Shown: one piece after another, positions 1 to 7,750 of the stretch
How the letters are laid out: each line of letters begins with the position of its first letter
Numbering within the stretch: position 1 is the stretch's first letter
Assembly: GCF_023072615.1 (NCBI RefSeq)
Contig: NZ_JAKNRW010000013.1
Span: 59,142-123,141 of the forward strand
Direction of reading: 5' to 3'
DNA: 64,000 bases
Source: Pseudomonas violetae
Lineage (GTDB): Bacteria > Pseudomonadota > Gammaproteobacteria > Pseudomonadales > Pseudomonadaceae
Translations under genes and position numbers: made by a program
The notes under the pieces: generated by a model
What the model was told of the DNA's origin: nothing
The model's input: the letters and a program-made list of their open reading frames with translations, nothing else
The model's database searches: none

Positions 1-1082
1 GAGAGCTGGCGCAGGAACAGCGCCATGACGGCCACGACCAGGGCAATGGCGATCAGCAGGGTGATTTCCACCTCATGCAGGGACGCCCGGATGGTCTGGG
101 TGCGGTCGATCAGCACCTTGACTTGGACCGAGGCCGGCAGCATGGCCTCCAGGCCGGGTAACGCGGCCTGGATGCGGTCGACTGTTGCGACAATGTTGGC
201 TCCCGGCTGGCGCGAGATCACCAGGTTCACGCCAGGTTGATCACCGGCCCATGCCTGCACGTAGGCATCTTCCGAGCCGTTGACGACCTTGGCCACATCC
301 TTGAGATGAACCGGTGCACCGTCCTTGTAGGAAACGATGAGCTGTCCGTATTCCTCGGGGTGGAACAACTGGTCATTGGTCGACAGGGTTGAGATGCTTG
401 ATTCGCCGTATAGCGCGCCCTTGGCCAGGTTGAGGCTGGTCTGCTGGATGGCCAAGCGTATGTCGGCCAGGGTCAGGCCGATCGCTGCAAGCTTGTCCGC
501 TGAAGCCTGGACGCGAATGGCCGGGCGCTGCTGACCGGTTATGTTGATTTGGCCCACGCCGTCGATCTGACTGATCTGACGCGCCAGCAGGGTTTCCACC
601 AGGTCGCTGAGTTCCGGGCCGGGCAGCAGGGTTGAGTTGATACTGAGAATCAGCACCGGGCTGTCGGCCGGGTTGACCTTGCGCCAGGTCGGCAGGTTCG
701 GCATATCCTTGGGCAGTTTGCCGGAGGCCGTGTTGATCGCCGCCTGCACTTCCTGCGCGGCGCTGTCGATGCTTTTGTCGAGGGTGAACTGCAGGGTCAG
801 GTTGGTCGAGCCCAGGGCGCTGCTTGAGGTCATCTGGGTCACACCCGGGATGGCGCTGAATTGCACTTCAAGCGGCGTGGCCACCGATGAAGCCATGGTC
901 TCCGGGCTGGCCCCGGGTAACTGCGCAGCCACCTGGATGGTCGGGAATTCGGCTTGCGGCAGCGGCGCGATCGGCAACTTCGGGAACGCCATCCCCCCCA
1001 GCAGCACCAGGGCGAAAGTCAGCAGGATCGTCGCGACCGGATGATCGATGCACCAGGTGGAAACCGAGCCGTGGCCTTTCAT
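1..1082 (-). CDS. RND efflux permease, N-terminal part (runs off the window)
   Basis: This is the first 360 or so residues of an inner-membrane RND pump that exports small molecules using the proton gradient. Translation from the minus-strand ATG at 1082 gives a first membrane segment (PVATILLTFALVLLG) and then typical MdtB/MdtC-type blocks: PIAPLPQAEFPTIQV, GASPETMASSVATPLE and MTSSSALGSTNLTLQF. A second hydrophobic stretch lies just before the window edge. The ATG overlaps the TGA of the upstream adaptor gene (ATGA), so the two are translationally coupled. The remaining part of the pump, and any second RND subunit or outer-membrane channel, would lie beyond base 1. The substrate cannot be told from the sequence. 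Confidence 0.9.
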   Translation of the reverse strand, partial: MKGHGSVSTWCIDHPVATILLTFALVLLGGMAFPKLPIAPLPQAEFPTIQVAAQLPGASPETMASSVATPLEVQFSAIPGVTQMTSSSALGSTNLTLQFTLDKSIDSAAQEVQAAINTASGKLPKDMPNLPTWRKVNPADSPVLILSINSTLLPGPELSDLVETLLARQISQIDGVGQINITGQQRPAIRVQASADKLAAIGLTLADIRLAIQQTSLNLAKGALYGESSISTLSTNDQLFHPEEYGQLIVSYKDGAPVHLKDVAKVVNGSEDAYVQAWAGDQPGVNLVISRQPGANIVATVDRIQAALPGLEAMLPASVQVKVLIDRTQTIRASLHEVEITLLIAIALVVAVMALFLRQL

Positions 1083-2239
1083 GGCTTAGGCTCCGACTGC
1101 ACGACCTGCGGCGGCTCGGTCAGTACCTGTACCGTGGAGCCGGGCTTGAGCCGTGACTGGCCGTCACTGACCAGCACGTCGCCGGGCTCCACGCCCTTGA
1201 TGATGTCCTGGCCGCTGCCTTGATACACCATCTGCACCTGGACGATCTCGACTTTGTCACCTTTGACCCGATAGACGAAATGTTGATCGAGGCCACGCTG
1301 TACAACCGTGGGTGGAACCACCAGCGCACCTTTATCCACGCCTGTCTGAATTTTCACTGTCACCAGCAGGCCGGGCCAGAGTTTCTGCCCGGGATTGTTG
1401 AATTCGGCTTTAGCGCGGATGGTCCCGGTGTTGGAGTTGATCTGGTTATCGATCAGGGTCAGATGCCCCTCGCCCAGCAGGTTGCCGGTCTCACTGTCTG
1501 TGTCGGATCCGATGTAGGCCAAGACCTGTGCATGTTCGGGATCGTTGATCAGGCCTTGCAGGGTCGGCAGCATTTGCTGGGGCAGGGAGAACTCCACGGC
1601 AATCGGGTCGATCTGGGTCACTGTGAACAGCCCCTGGGTATCGGTCATGCGCAGGAAATTGCCTTCATCTACCGTGCGAATACCCACCCGACCGGTGACT
1701 GGTGAGCGAATCTGGGTGTAGGACAGTTGTACTTGGGCCGCGTCAATCGAGGCCTGATTGCCTTGGGCTGTGGCCTTGAGTTGGTTGACCAGCGCCTGCT
1801 GCTGATCATAGGTCTGCTTCGACACTCCATCGTCGATACTGAGCAATTTGTAGCGCTTGAGGTTGACCAGTGCCACCTGCAGCTGTGCCTGGCTTTCACC
1901 CAGCCGCGCGCGGGCTTGGTCGAGGTTGGCGCGAATCGTGCGGTCATCGATGGTGGCGAGAAGATCGCCAGCTTTCACCCGTTGACCTTCCTTGACCAGC
2001 AATTTGGTGAGGACACCATCGATCTGCGGGCGCACCACCACGCTGTGCAGCGACAACACCGAGCCGATGCCGCTGACAAAACGCGAAACATCTTTTTCGG
2101 CGACATTGACTACGCGCACAGGGATAGCGGTCGGAGCTGCCAGTTTCGCCGTGGCCGGTTTACTCAGGTACCAGATGCCCAGCGCAATCAGCATGATCAG
2201 AGGGGTGGCGAGCAGGGCGGTCTTGTTCTGGATTCGCAT
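1079..2239 (-). CDS. RND efflux periplasmic adaptor (HlyD/MFP family)
   Basis: This 386-aa membrane fusion protein bridges an inner-membrane RND pump to an outer-membrane channel. The N-terminus has one hydrophobic anchor (LLATPLIMLIALGIWYL). A biotinyl-lipoyl-like half follows (VVRPQIDGVLTKLLVKEGQRVKAGD), then an alanine/glutamine-rich helical hairpin, the second lipoyl half (YTQIRSPVTGRVGIRTVDEG) and a beta-barrel region. This layout is that of MdtA/MuxA-type adaptors, although it is a little shorter than E. coli MdtA. The gene is the first of a coupled pair with the RND permease. A strong palindrome lies about 90 bp upstream and may be the operator of a regulator encoded elsewhere. Confidence 0.9.
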   Translation of the reverse strand: MRIQNKTALLATPLIMLIALGIWYLSKPATAKLAAPTAIPVRVVNVAEKDVSRFVSGIGSVLSLHSVVVRPQIDGVLTKLLVKEGQRVKAGDLLATIDDRTIRANLDQARARLGESQAQLQVALVNLKRYKLLSIDDGVSKQTYDQQQALVNQLKATAQGNQASIDAAQVQLSYTQIRSPVTGRVGIRTVDEGNFLRMTDTQGLFTVTQIDPIAVEFSLPQQMLPTLQGLINDPEHAQVLAYIGSDTDSETGNLLGEGHLTLIDNQINSNTGTIRAKAEFNNPGQKLWPGLLVTVKIQTGVDKGALVVPPTVVQRGLDQHFVYRVKGDKVEIVQVQMVYQGSGQDIIKGVEPGDVLVSDGQSRLKPGSTVQVLTEPPQVVQSEPKP

Positions 2240-2328
2240 GCGAGTGGGGCGCCAGGCAGGAAGTGCAAATTGGATTGAGATTTATACTTTCCTTATAGCC
2301 CTGTTACACCGTCAGCAAAGTGACTGCC

Positions 2329-2348
2329 AACTGACAGCGCTGTCAGTT
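2329..2348. promoter_or_regulatory. 20-bp perfect palindrome, candidate repressor operator for the efflux genes
   Basis: The sequence AACTGACAGCGCTGTCAGTT reads identically on both strands with no spacer. It lies in the 197-bp gap between the minus-strand efflux adaptor and the plus-strand gene at 2437. RND operons are often controlled by TetR-type repressors that bind palindromes of this size. No regulator gene is adjacent, and the site is not followed by a T-run, so it does not look like a terminator. Confidence 0.55.
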
Positions 2349-2436
2349 TGGCCGCCAAGGTTACAATTGCGGTTTAAAGATCATTGCCCGGGTGCGGATA
2401 CAGAGAGTGTCAGAACCTTTCTGGAGCGATCCTGCG

Positions 2437-2763
2437 ATGAAGTTTACAGTCATGATTTCCAGCGCGCTGTTGCTGGTTCCGCTGGCCCTGTCGGCCGCGC
2501 CCGCGAATATGTCGGGCCGCATCAGCTTTGTCGGGCATATCGCCGAGTTTACTTGTGCCGTACAGAGCACGCGGGCGGTGCAGTTCAGCGAGTCGCGAAA
2601 TCTGCAGGTCATTCCGGGGGTGGACCTGGAAGTGAGCACCCATGAAAACATCTGCGCGGGTGGTTCTTTGCCCTTGTCCGCCACATTCGAAGCATTGGCT
2701 GATAACGAGGCCATCAGTGTCTCGAAGCCTGTAAGAGGCATTGTCACCGTCACCTACCTCTAG
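2437..2763 (+). CDS. Small exported fimbrial-like protein
   Basis: A 108-aa protein with a signal peptide (MKFTVMISSALLLVPLALSAA). The mature part looks like a single immunoglobulin-like fimbrial fold. It has one early Cys (EFTCAV), a second Cys about 30 residues on (NICAGG), and a C-terminal beta strand ending VTVTYL. That ending resembles the C-termini of the DUF1120 subunits at 21-28 kb in this window (TLEVKYL, TIEIIYL). I chose the ATG at 2437 because it gives a clean signal peptide; an in-frame upstream Met at 2392 would spoil it. The gene stands alone between divergent efflux genes and a small unrelated gene. The function is unknown, and the fimbrial link rests only on pattern. Confidence 0.65.
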   Translation: MKFTVMISSALLLVPLALSAAPANMSGRISFVGHIAEFTCAVQSTRAVQFSESRNLQVIPGVDLEVSTHENICAGGSLPLSATFEALADNEAISVSKPVRGIVTVTYL

Positions 2764-2902
2764 GCAACGGTTGTCAGCAGGTGCTGTAAATTCTTGCAGT
2801 GCCGACCGAAGGTGCGCGTGCGTGGGTCGGCCGGGCAGGTATACTGCCGCCTTTCGTGGCTCGCTGACCGGGCCCGACTCTTTTGCATCACCCGGAGCTT
2901 TC

Positions 2903-3160
2903 ATGACTTCCCCGACACAACCGCCGGTTGCCGACGCTTCGAGCGACGCCCCGGCAGACCTGCCAGACAGCGTCGACTCCAGCGCAGACAGCGAGACCAA
3001 AACTGCAATCCCGGAATTCAAGTTCCCGTTCAAGCCAGGTGAACTGGCCGCTGCGAAGAACGCCAGCCAGCCGTGGTACAAGAATGGCGCGAAGAACGGC
3101 CATACCAAGACGCCGGGCGCTGCGCCGCCGGGTACCCGCAGGTCGATGGGTAAGCGCTAG
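2903..3160 (+). CDS. Small conserved hypothetical, probably disordered
   Basis: This is an 85-aa hydrophilic protein with no signal or membrane segment. The first half is rich in Ser, Ala, Asp and Pro. The second half is basic (FKPGELAAAKNASQPWYKNG, ending RRSMGKR). The reading frame starts further upstream, but the ATG at 2903 is preceded by CCGGAGCTTTC, a plausible ribosome binding site. I remember similar short proteins in other Pseudomonas genomes but know no function for them. Confidence 0.55.
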   Translation: MTSPTQPPVADASSDAPADLPDSVDSSADSETKTAIPEFKFPFKPGELAAAKNASQPWYKNGAKNGHTKTPGAAPPGTRRSMGKR

Positions 3161-3190
3161 GCTTCAAGGTTTTTGGTGATTGATACGCCG

Positions 3191-3218
3191 CCATCGCGAG
3201 CGGGCTCGCTCCCACAGG
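3191..3218. repeat. REP element (single)
   Basis: The hairpin GCGAGCGGGCTCGCTCCCACAG is of the intergenic palindrome type common in the P. fluorescens group. It lies just past the stop of the gene at 2903-3160 and before the convergent Cys-cluster gene. Confidence 0.7.
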
Positions 3219-3242
3219 GGCTTGGCCGCTCAGGGTCTGCGG

Positions 3243-3992
3243 TCACGTGGCGCGCAACGAAATAAACGCATAGTTTTGCGCTGCCTCGTCGGTCACCTCA
3301 GCACCGGCGGCTTGCACTTGGCCGGCGATGTCGTCACCTGATACATGGAACAGCCACTCGCTGGCCCATTCCGGCAACGTCTGCCCGGCCAGCTCATCGA
3401 AGATCGTGGCGAACTCGGCCATATCCGGCAGATACGCGGTAAACCCGTCGCCCTTCAACGCCGTGGTGCGGATCCCCAATAGCGCACACATCGCATCCTT
3501 GACCAGCACATCATCACGGTCCGCCTGACGGGAGCGCTGGATCAGTTCGGCCAGTGGCTGGTCGACCAGTGTGCCGCCCACGATCAGATCCGGGCCGTTT
3601 TCCCACGATTGCGGCGGACATTCCTTTACCGCGATGTTGAGTGGGATGTGTGGATTGATTTCCATGGGGTAGATGCGGCAGACCAATGGGCGGCGCTCAT
3701 AGATGCGGCACAGGTTGTCTTCGTCAAGATTCCGGCAGCGACCAAGGTTGTAGGCGGCAAAGGTGATTGCCACAAAAGCCTCTGTTTTGCCGCTGCTGAC
3801 TCGCACTGAACGGCGCTCGGCATGCTCGCGCTGCTGCGCCGGCAGGCCCAGGCCATTGTTGAGAAAACCCTCGACCAGCACGATCACCTGACCGCCGTCA
3901 GCGGCCCACATACGGGCTTCATCCAGGGTCAGGGGGACATGGTGATCGGTGCAGCATTTGCCACAACCTACGCAGGAAAACGTCGTATTCAT
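3243..3992 (-). CDS. YkgJ-type cysteine cluster protein
   Basis: This 249-aa cytoplasmic protein belongs to the YkgJ/Fe-S oxidoreductase-like family (Pfam CxxCxxCC). The N-terminal cluster is FSCVGCGKCCTDHHVPLT. The second Cys set is CRNLDEDNLCRIYERRPLVC, followed by RIYPMEIN. The spacing suggests zinc or Fe-S binding, but the biochemical role of the family is not established. It is a single-gene unit with its own promoter region between 3993 and 4076. The C-terminal 90 residues have no motif I can name. Confidence 0.85.
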   Translation of the reverse strand: MNTTFSCVGCGKCCTDHHVPLTLDEARMWAADGGQVIVLVEGFLNNGLGLPAQQREHAERRSVRVSSGKTEAFVAITFAAYNLGRCRNLDEDNLCRIYERRPLVCRIYPMEINPHIPLNIAVKECPPQSWENGPDLIVGGTLVDQPLAELIQRSRQADRDDVLVKDAMCALLGIRTTALKGDGFTAYLPDMAEFATIFDELAGQTLPEWASEWLFHVSGDDIAGQVQAAGAEVTDEAAQNYAFISLRAT

Positions 3993-4076
3993 TGAGCGGT
4001 CAGTCGCATCCGGAAACAGGAAAGCGGTGACGGAAAATCACCGCGAAGGCCTGGCTGGAAGCAAGTTATGAGCCAC

Positions 4077-4403
4077 TCATTGAGTTTTGGCCGGCGGGCG
4101 GATGGAATCCCACTCGGTGACATAGGCGGTTTTGCTTTTCTTGTTGTAGAGGCACAGCTCGGTGCCTTGCTGGCCTTTCATGTGTTTTTGCGGGTACTGG
4201 CCTTGCAGCAGGAGTGCGGTGTACTCGACCCGATCATCGAATTGAGCGGCGCTGCCGATCGGTTTGGCGTTCTTCAGGCCGCTGGCCTTGGTGCAACTGG
4301 CGAGCACTGCCTTGTCGAAGGCAGCCCAGGCGTCGGAGCTGGAAGCCTGGGCCTGGGTGGCGAGGGCGCTGAGGCAGATGAAGGTCAGAGTGATTGCTTT
4401 CAT
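4077..4403 (-). CDS. Small periplasmic hypothetical protein
   Basis: A 108-aa protein with a signal peptide (MKAITLTFICLSALATQAQA, cleaved before SSSD). The mature part has two Cys, in LASCTKASGL and ELCLYNKKS, that could form a disulfide. It ends in VTEWDSIRPPAKTQ. The frame is open 17 codons further upstream, but the Met at 4403 starts the signal peptide exactly. No known domain was recognised. It resembles small exported hypotheticals of pseudomonads. Confidence 0.65.
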   Translation of the reverse strand: MKAITLTFICLSALATQAQASSSDAWAAFDKAVLASCTKASGLKNAKPIGSAAQFDDRVEYTALLLQGQYPQKHMKGQQGTELCLYNKKSKTAYVTEWDSIRPPAKTQ

Positions 4404-4477
4404 GGGGTCTGAGATCCTTGGGCATGTGTTGTCCGAGGTTGGAGTATGCCTCAAGAGGGTAAGTTTGCCCGATTGCC

Positions 4478-4497
4478 AAAAGATCGCAGCCTTCGGC
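4478..4497. repeat. Half copy of the GATCGCAGCC repeat
   Basis: AAAAGATCGCAGCCTTCGGC is one arm of a repeat whose full inverted form is at 31258-31328. Another half copy is at 6021-6052. It lies between the small periplasmic gene and the acetyltransferase gene. Confidence 0.6.
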
Positions 4498-4501
4498 GAT
4501 A

Positions 4502-4960
4502 TCAGGCAGGAACCGGTTCCCGGCGAACCACATACATTCCGACACGCTCATATAACCGCTGCGCCCGAAGGTTGTCTTCCCGCACCTTCAAATCTACAAA
4601 ACCTTCGCGCCTTTGCTGAAATGTATTGAAGGCATGGAGCAACAAAGTGCGTCCTAATCCTTGGCCCCGAGCCCGTGGATGCACCACCAGGTTTTTGATG
4701 TAGGCACTTGTCCAGCACTGACAAACACCCACTATGCCTGCGGCATCCAGAGCGATGAAGCACAGGGTCGGGTCGTACTCAGGATCAGTTTCAAAACGCT
4801 GTTGCCAGATAGCCAGTGCCGGCACGCGAGCGCCACCATCCTGATACCCCTGCGCCATCAAACGATGAACAGCTTCAGCCCGTTCAGGGTGGTATTCACC
4901 GATGACAACTCCCTGAGGCCAAGTGATCGCGGGCACAACTTCAGCGAGGTTGCGCCGCAT
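4502..4960 (-). CDS. GNAT family N-acetyltransferase
   Basis: A protein of about 152 aa with the acetyl-CoA binding motif of the GNAT fold: IKNLVVHPRARGQGLGRTLL, with the R/Q-x-x-G-x-G/A loop at RGQGLG. The family's C-terminal pattern follows (LKVREDNLRAQRLYERVGM). It would move an acetyl group from acetyl-CoA to an amine; the substrate is unknown. The stop of the preceding cheV gene is only a few bases upstream, so the two are probably co-transcribed. The start is uncertain. ATG at 4960 is given here; a TTG at 4984, closer to the cheV stop, would add eight residues. Confidence 0.85.
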   Translation of the reverse strand: MRRNLAEVVPAITWPQGVVIGEYHPERAEAVHRLMAQGYQDGGARVPALAIWQQRFETDPEYDPTLCFIALDAAGIVGVCQCWTSAYIKNLVVHPRARGQGLGRTLLLHAFNTFQQRREGFVDLKVREDNLRAQRLYERVGMYVVRREPVPA

Positions 4961-4987
4961 CAGAAAACAGAAGTCCTTGCTCAAACC

Positions 4988-5890
4988 TCAATGACCTTGT
5001 TCTGCAACAGCCTTGGCGGCTTCGATCAGGCACTTGGTCAGTTCTGGCGAGGAGAACTTGGTCAACACTGCGTTTGCGCCAGCAAGACGGGCCTTTTCGC
5101 TGTTCATCGCACTGTCCAGTGAAGTGTGGAGCAACACATAGAGGTGCGAGAAATCCGGGGTTTCACGCAGGGTCCGGGTGAAGGCATAACCGTCCATCTC
5201 CGACATTTCAATGTCTGAAACGATGAGGTTGATCTGCTGTTGGGTGCCTTGCAAGTCCAGCAGGCAATCGATGGCTTCCTTGGCGCTGCGGGCGGTGTGG
5301 CATTGCAGGCCGAGGTTACGCAGGGTGTGTACCGATTGCTGCAGCGCGGTCTGGCTGTCATCGACCACCAGAATCCGCGCGTTGCCGAGTATTTCAGCGT
5401 CTTCCATGCTGAGTTCGGTCGGCGCCGATTCAATCTGCGCCGGGGCAATGCCGTGGATGACCTTTTCGATATCCAGCACCTGCACCAGCGTGCCATCGAC
5501 TGAAGTGACCCCGGTGATGTACGAGCGCAAGCCACCAGAGCCGTAGGGCGGGGGGCGTATATCGGTGGTCAGGCAGTGGACGATCTTGCTGACGGCCTGC
5601 ACGTGCAGGCCTTGTTTCGAGCGGCTGACATCAGTGACGATCAGGCAGCCACCGTTGGGGTCTTCCAGCGGCCGCTCGCCAATGGCGCGGCTGAGATCGA
5701 TCACCGACAACGACATGCCGCGCAAGCTGGCGATGCCTTTGACGTGGGGGTGTGACTCCGGCAGTTTGGTCAGCGCCGGGCAGGGGATGATTTCACTGAC
5801 TTTCAGCAGGTTGATCGCCATCAGCTTGCCGCTGCGCAAGGTAAATAGCAGAAGCGAGAGTGAGTCTGCGCGGGCTTTGGTGGAGGACAT
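4988..5890 (-). CDS. cheV: CheV-type chemotaxis coupling protein (CheW + receiver)
   Basis: A 300-aa cytoplasmic protein that links chemoreceptors to the CheA kinase and can be tuned by phosphorylation. Residues 10-150 form a CheW-like domain. A response-regulator receiver begins near 172 (ARILVVDDSQ), with the likely phospho-acceptor D226 in LIVSDIEMSEMDG. The start at 5890 has GAAGG five bases upstream; the open frame runs 33 codons further but lacks such a site. There are no other chemotaxis genes nearby, so it acts as a dispersed accessory coupling protein. The GNAT gene follows a few bases after its stop. Confidence 0.9.
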   Translation of the reverse strand: MSSTKARADSLSLLLFTLRSGKLMAINLLKVSEIIPCPALTKLPESHPHVKGIASLRGMSLSVIDLSRAIGERPLEDPNGGCLIVTDVSRSKQGLHVQAVSKIVHCLTTDIRPPPYGSGGLRSYITGVTSVDGTLVQVLDIEKVIHGIAPAQIESAPTELSMEDAEILGNARILVVDDSQTALQQSVHTLRNLGLQCHTARSAKEAIDCLLDLQGTQQQINLIVSDIEMSEMDGYAFTRTLRETPDFSHLYVLLHTSLDSAMNSEKARLAGANAVLTKFSSPELTKCLIEAAKAVAEQGH

Positions 5891-6020
5891 AAAAACCTTC
5901 TGTGGAAAAAGGTGATGGACGATCCGGGAACCGCCAACAACTATCGATGCCGTGTTATCGACTTGTTGCGGGCAGGCTTTAGCATTCAATCAATGTCGGG
6001 TGGAGCAAAAGGTCGTATTT

Positions 6021-6052
6021 CCTGCAGGCGCTGCCGAAGCCTGCGATCTTTG
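6021..6052. repeat. Half copy of the GATCGCAGCC repeat (opposite orientation)
   Basis: CTGCCGAAGCCTGCGATCTT matches the right arm of the full inverted repeat at 31258-31328 with one base difference. It sits immediately after the norR stop codon and ends in TTTG without a good T-run. Confidence 0.55.
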
Positions 6053-6053
6053 C

Positions 6054-7604
6054 TTATTTCATGCCGAGGCGTTTGGCCATCCGCCCAAGATTCGCTCGGT
6101 CCAGGCCTAGCTCCCGCGCCGCGCTGGCCCAGTTGTCGTGGTGCCGTTCCAGGCAAGCGCTGATCAATTGCCGCTGATAATTTTCGGTTGCTTCACGCAG
6201 ATCGCCCGACACCCATGCCACCGCAACCCCTACGGGTTGCTCTGGCACTGCTTTGACGCCGCCACTGGGCAGATCAAAATCCGCCGCGCTCAAGCTGAGA
6301 ATTTTTGGCCGTTCCTTGCATTGACCCAGCGCCTTCAGGGCACTGCGGCCGATTAAGTGCTCCAGTTCCCGCACGTTGCCCGGCCAGTCGTAGGCCATCA
6401 ACGCGGCCTGGGCATCGCTGCTCAGGCGCAGGCTGTTGAGGCCCATGCGTGAACGGTTCTGCTCAAGGAAATAACCACTGAGCAACAGTACATCGCGTCC
6501 GCGGTCGCGCAACGCCGGCACCAGCAGTGGGTAGACGCTCAGTCGGTGATAAAAATCGGCACGATAGCGACCACCGCGCACCTCCTCGGCGAGGTCGCGG
6601 TTGGTCGCCGCAATCAAGCGCACGTCCACCCGATGTTCCTTGTCCGACCCCAGCCGTTGCAGTTGGCCGCTTTGCAGCACGCGCAGCAGTTTGGCCTGCA
6701 CGGTCAACGACAGCTCGCCCACTTCGTCAAGAAACAGCGTGCCGCCATTGGCCAGTTCGAATTTGCCGCGCCGGTCACTCGTGGCACCGGTGAAAGCGCC
6801 GCGCACGTGGCCAAATAGCTCGCTTTCCACCAGGGTGTCGGGCAAGGCGGCGCAGTTGAGGCTGATGATCGGTTTGTCGGCACGAGCAGAAGCGGAGTGG
6901 ATGGCCTGGGCCACCAATTCCTTGCCAACCCCGGTTTCACCGGTGATCAATACGGTCAGGTCGCTGCCGCCCACCAGGGCGATTTCTTCAACCAGGCGTT
7001 TATGCGCCTTGCTCTGGCCGATCATCTCGCGGTGCTGCTGGCCGCTTGCCTGGCGATAGACCTCCGCACGTTGATGTTCGTCTTCGGCCCTGTTGGCCAG
7101 GCGTTCGATCCGTTCGGCGGCATTGACCGTGGCGGCCGCAAGGCTGGCGAAGGCTTGCAGCGCGTCCAGTTCAATGGGTTCGAAACTTTGCGGATCAAGC
7201 GCATCCAGCGTCAGCAGGCCCCAGGGACGCTCGTCAATAAATAGGGGGCAGCCCATGCAGTCATGGACTTCCAGATGCTCATGCAGGCCATCGACCAGCC
7301 CGTCATAGGGGTCAGGCAGCTTGCTGTCGGCGGCAAACCGGGTGGGGCCGTGACTGCTGAGCAGCGCTTCGAAGCGCGGGTGCTCGCTAATTTTGAAGCG
7401 TCGTCCCAGGGTGTCGGTGCTCAGGCCGTCAACTGCCAACGGCACCAGCCAGTCTCCATCAATGCGCAGCAGCGCTGCGGCGTCGCACGGCAGCAGGGCG
7501 CGCATGGCTTCGAGCAGGCGTCGATAGCGCTCGCCTTCGGGGAGTTCGCGGGACAGGTCGGAGACCAGTGGCAGCAGGGCGGTGAGCAGGGATTTTGCAG
7601 TCAT
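6054..7604 (-). CDS. norR: NorR, nitric-oxide-responsive sigma-54 activator
   Basis: This 516-aa enhancer-binding protein senses NO and activates sigma-54 promoters. Residues 1-170 form a GAF-type sensor. The AAA+ domain has Walker A GETGVGKE at 222-229, the sigma-54 contact loop GAFTGA at 269-274, and the arginine-finger region near RADFYHRL. The C-terminus carries a Fis-type helix-turn-helix (NWASAARELGLDRANLGRMA). It is divergent from hmp, the flavohemoglobin that detoxifies NO, which fits the P. aeruginosa FhpR-Fhp arrangement. One NorR-type site overlaps its own start codon, so it may repress itself. Confidence 0.95.
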   Translation of the reverse strand: MTAKSLLTALLPLVSDLSRELPEGERYRRLLEAMRALLPCDAAALLRIDGDWLVPLAVDGLSTDTLGRRFKISEHPRFEALLSSHGPTRFAADSKLPDPYDGLVDGLHEHLEVHDCMGCPLFIDERPWGLLTLDALDPQSFEPIELDALQAFASLAAATVNAAERIERLANRAEDEHQRAEVYRQASGQQHREMIGQSKAHKRLVEEIALVGGSDLTVLITGETGVGKELVAQAIHSASARADKPIISLNCAALPDTLVESELFGHVRGAFTGATSDRRGKFELANGGTLFLDEVGELSLTVQAKLLRVLQSGQLQRLGSDKEHRVDVRLIAATNRDLAEEVRGGRYRADFYHRLSVYPLLVPALRDRGRDVLLLSGYFLEQNRSRMGLNSLRLSSDAQAALMAYDWPGNVRELEHLIGRSALKALGQCKERPKILSLSAADFDLPSGGVKAVPEQPVGVAVAWVSGDLREATENYQRQLISACLERHHDNWASAARELGLDRANLGRMAKRLGMK

Positions 7605-7655
7605 AGTGACTCCATATAGTCGATATGACTATAAATCTATCCAGGTCGAAATGAC
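7600..7655. promoter_or_regulatory. Three NorR-type enhancer sites
   Basis: Three copies of the known NorR pattern GTCA-N3-TGAC (GT-N7-AC) are visible. GTCATAGTGAC at 7600-7610 is a perfect match. GTCGATATGAC at 7619-7629 and GTCGAAATGAC at 7645-7655 each have one mismatch. E. coli norVW also uses three sites upstream of its sigma-54 promoter. The first site covers the norR start codon. Confidence 0.8.
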
Positions 7656-7695
7656 TATATATTCAATAAGTTATTGATTTTAAACGATTTTAAAA

Positions 7696-7712
7696 TTGGC
7701 ATGGAAACTGAT
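7696..7712 (+). promoter_or_regulatory. Candidate sigma-54 promoter of hmp
   Basis: TTGGCATGGAAACTGAT resembles the -24/-12 consensus YTGGCACGN4TTGCW. The -24 GG and the TGGCA and TG positions are present, but the -12 GC reads GA. It ends 38 bp before the hmp ATG and lies downstream of the three NorR sites, as expected for an enhancer-driven promoter. Confidence 0.5.
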
Positions 7713-7750
7713 ACCTAAGGGGCAAACGAATAGAAACCAGGAGTCACCTT

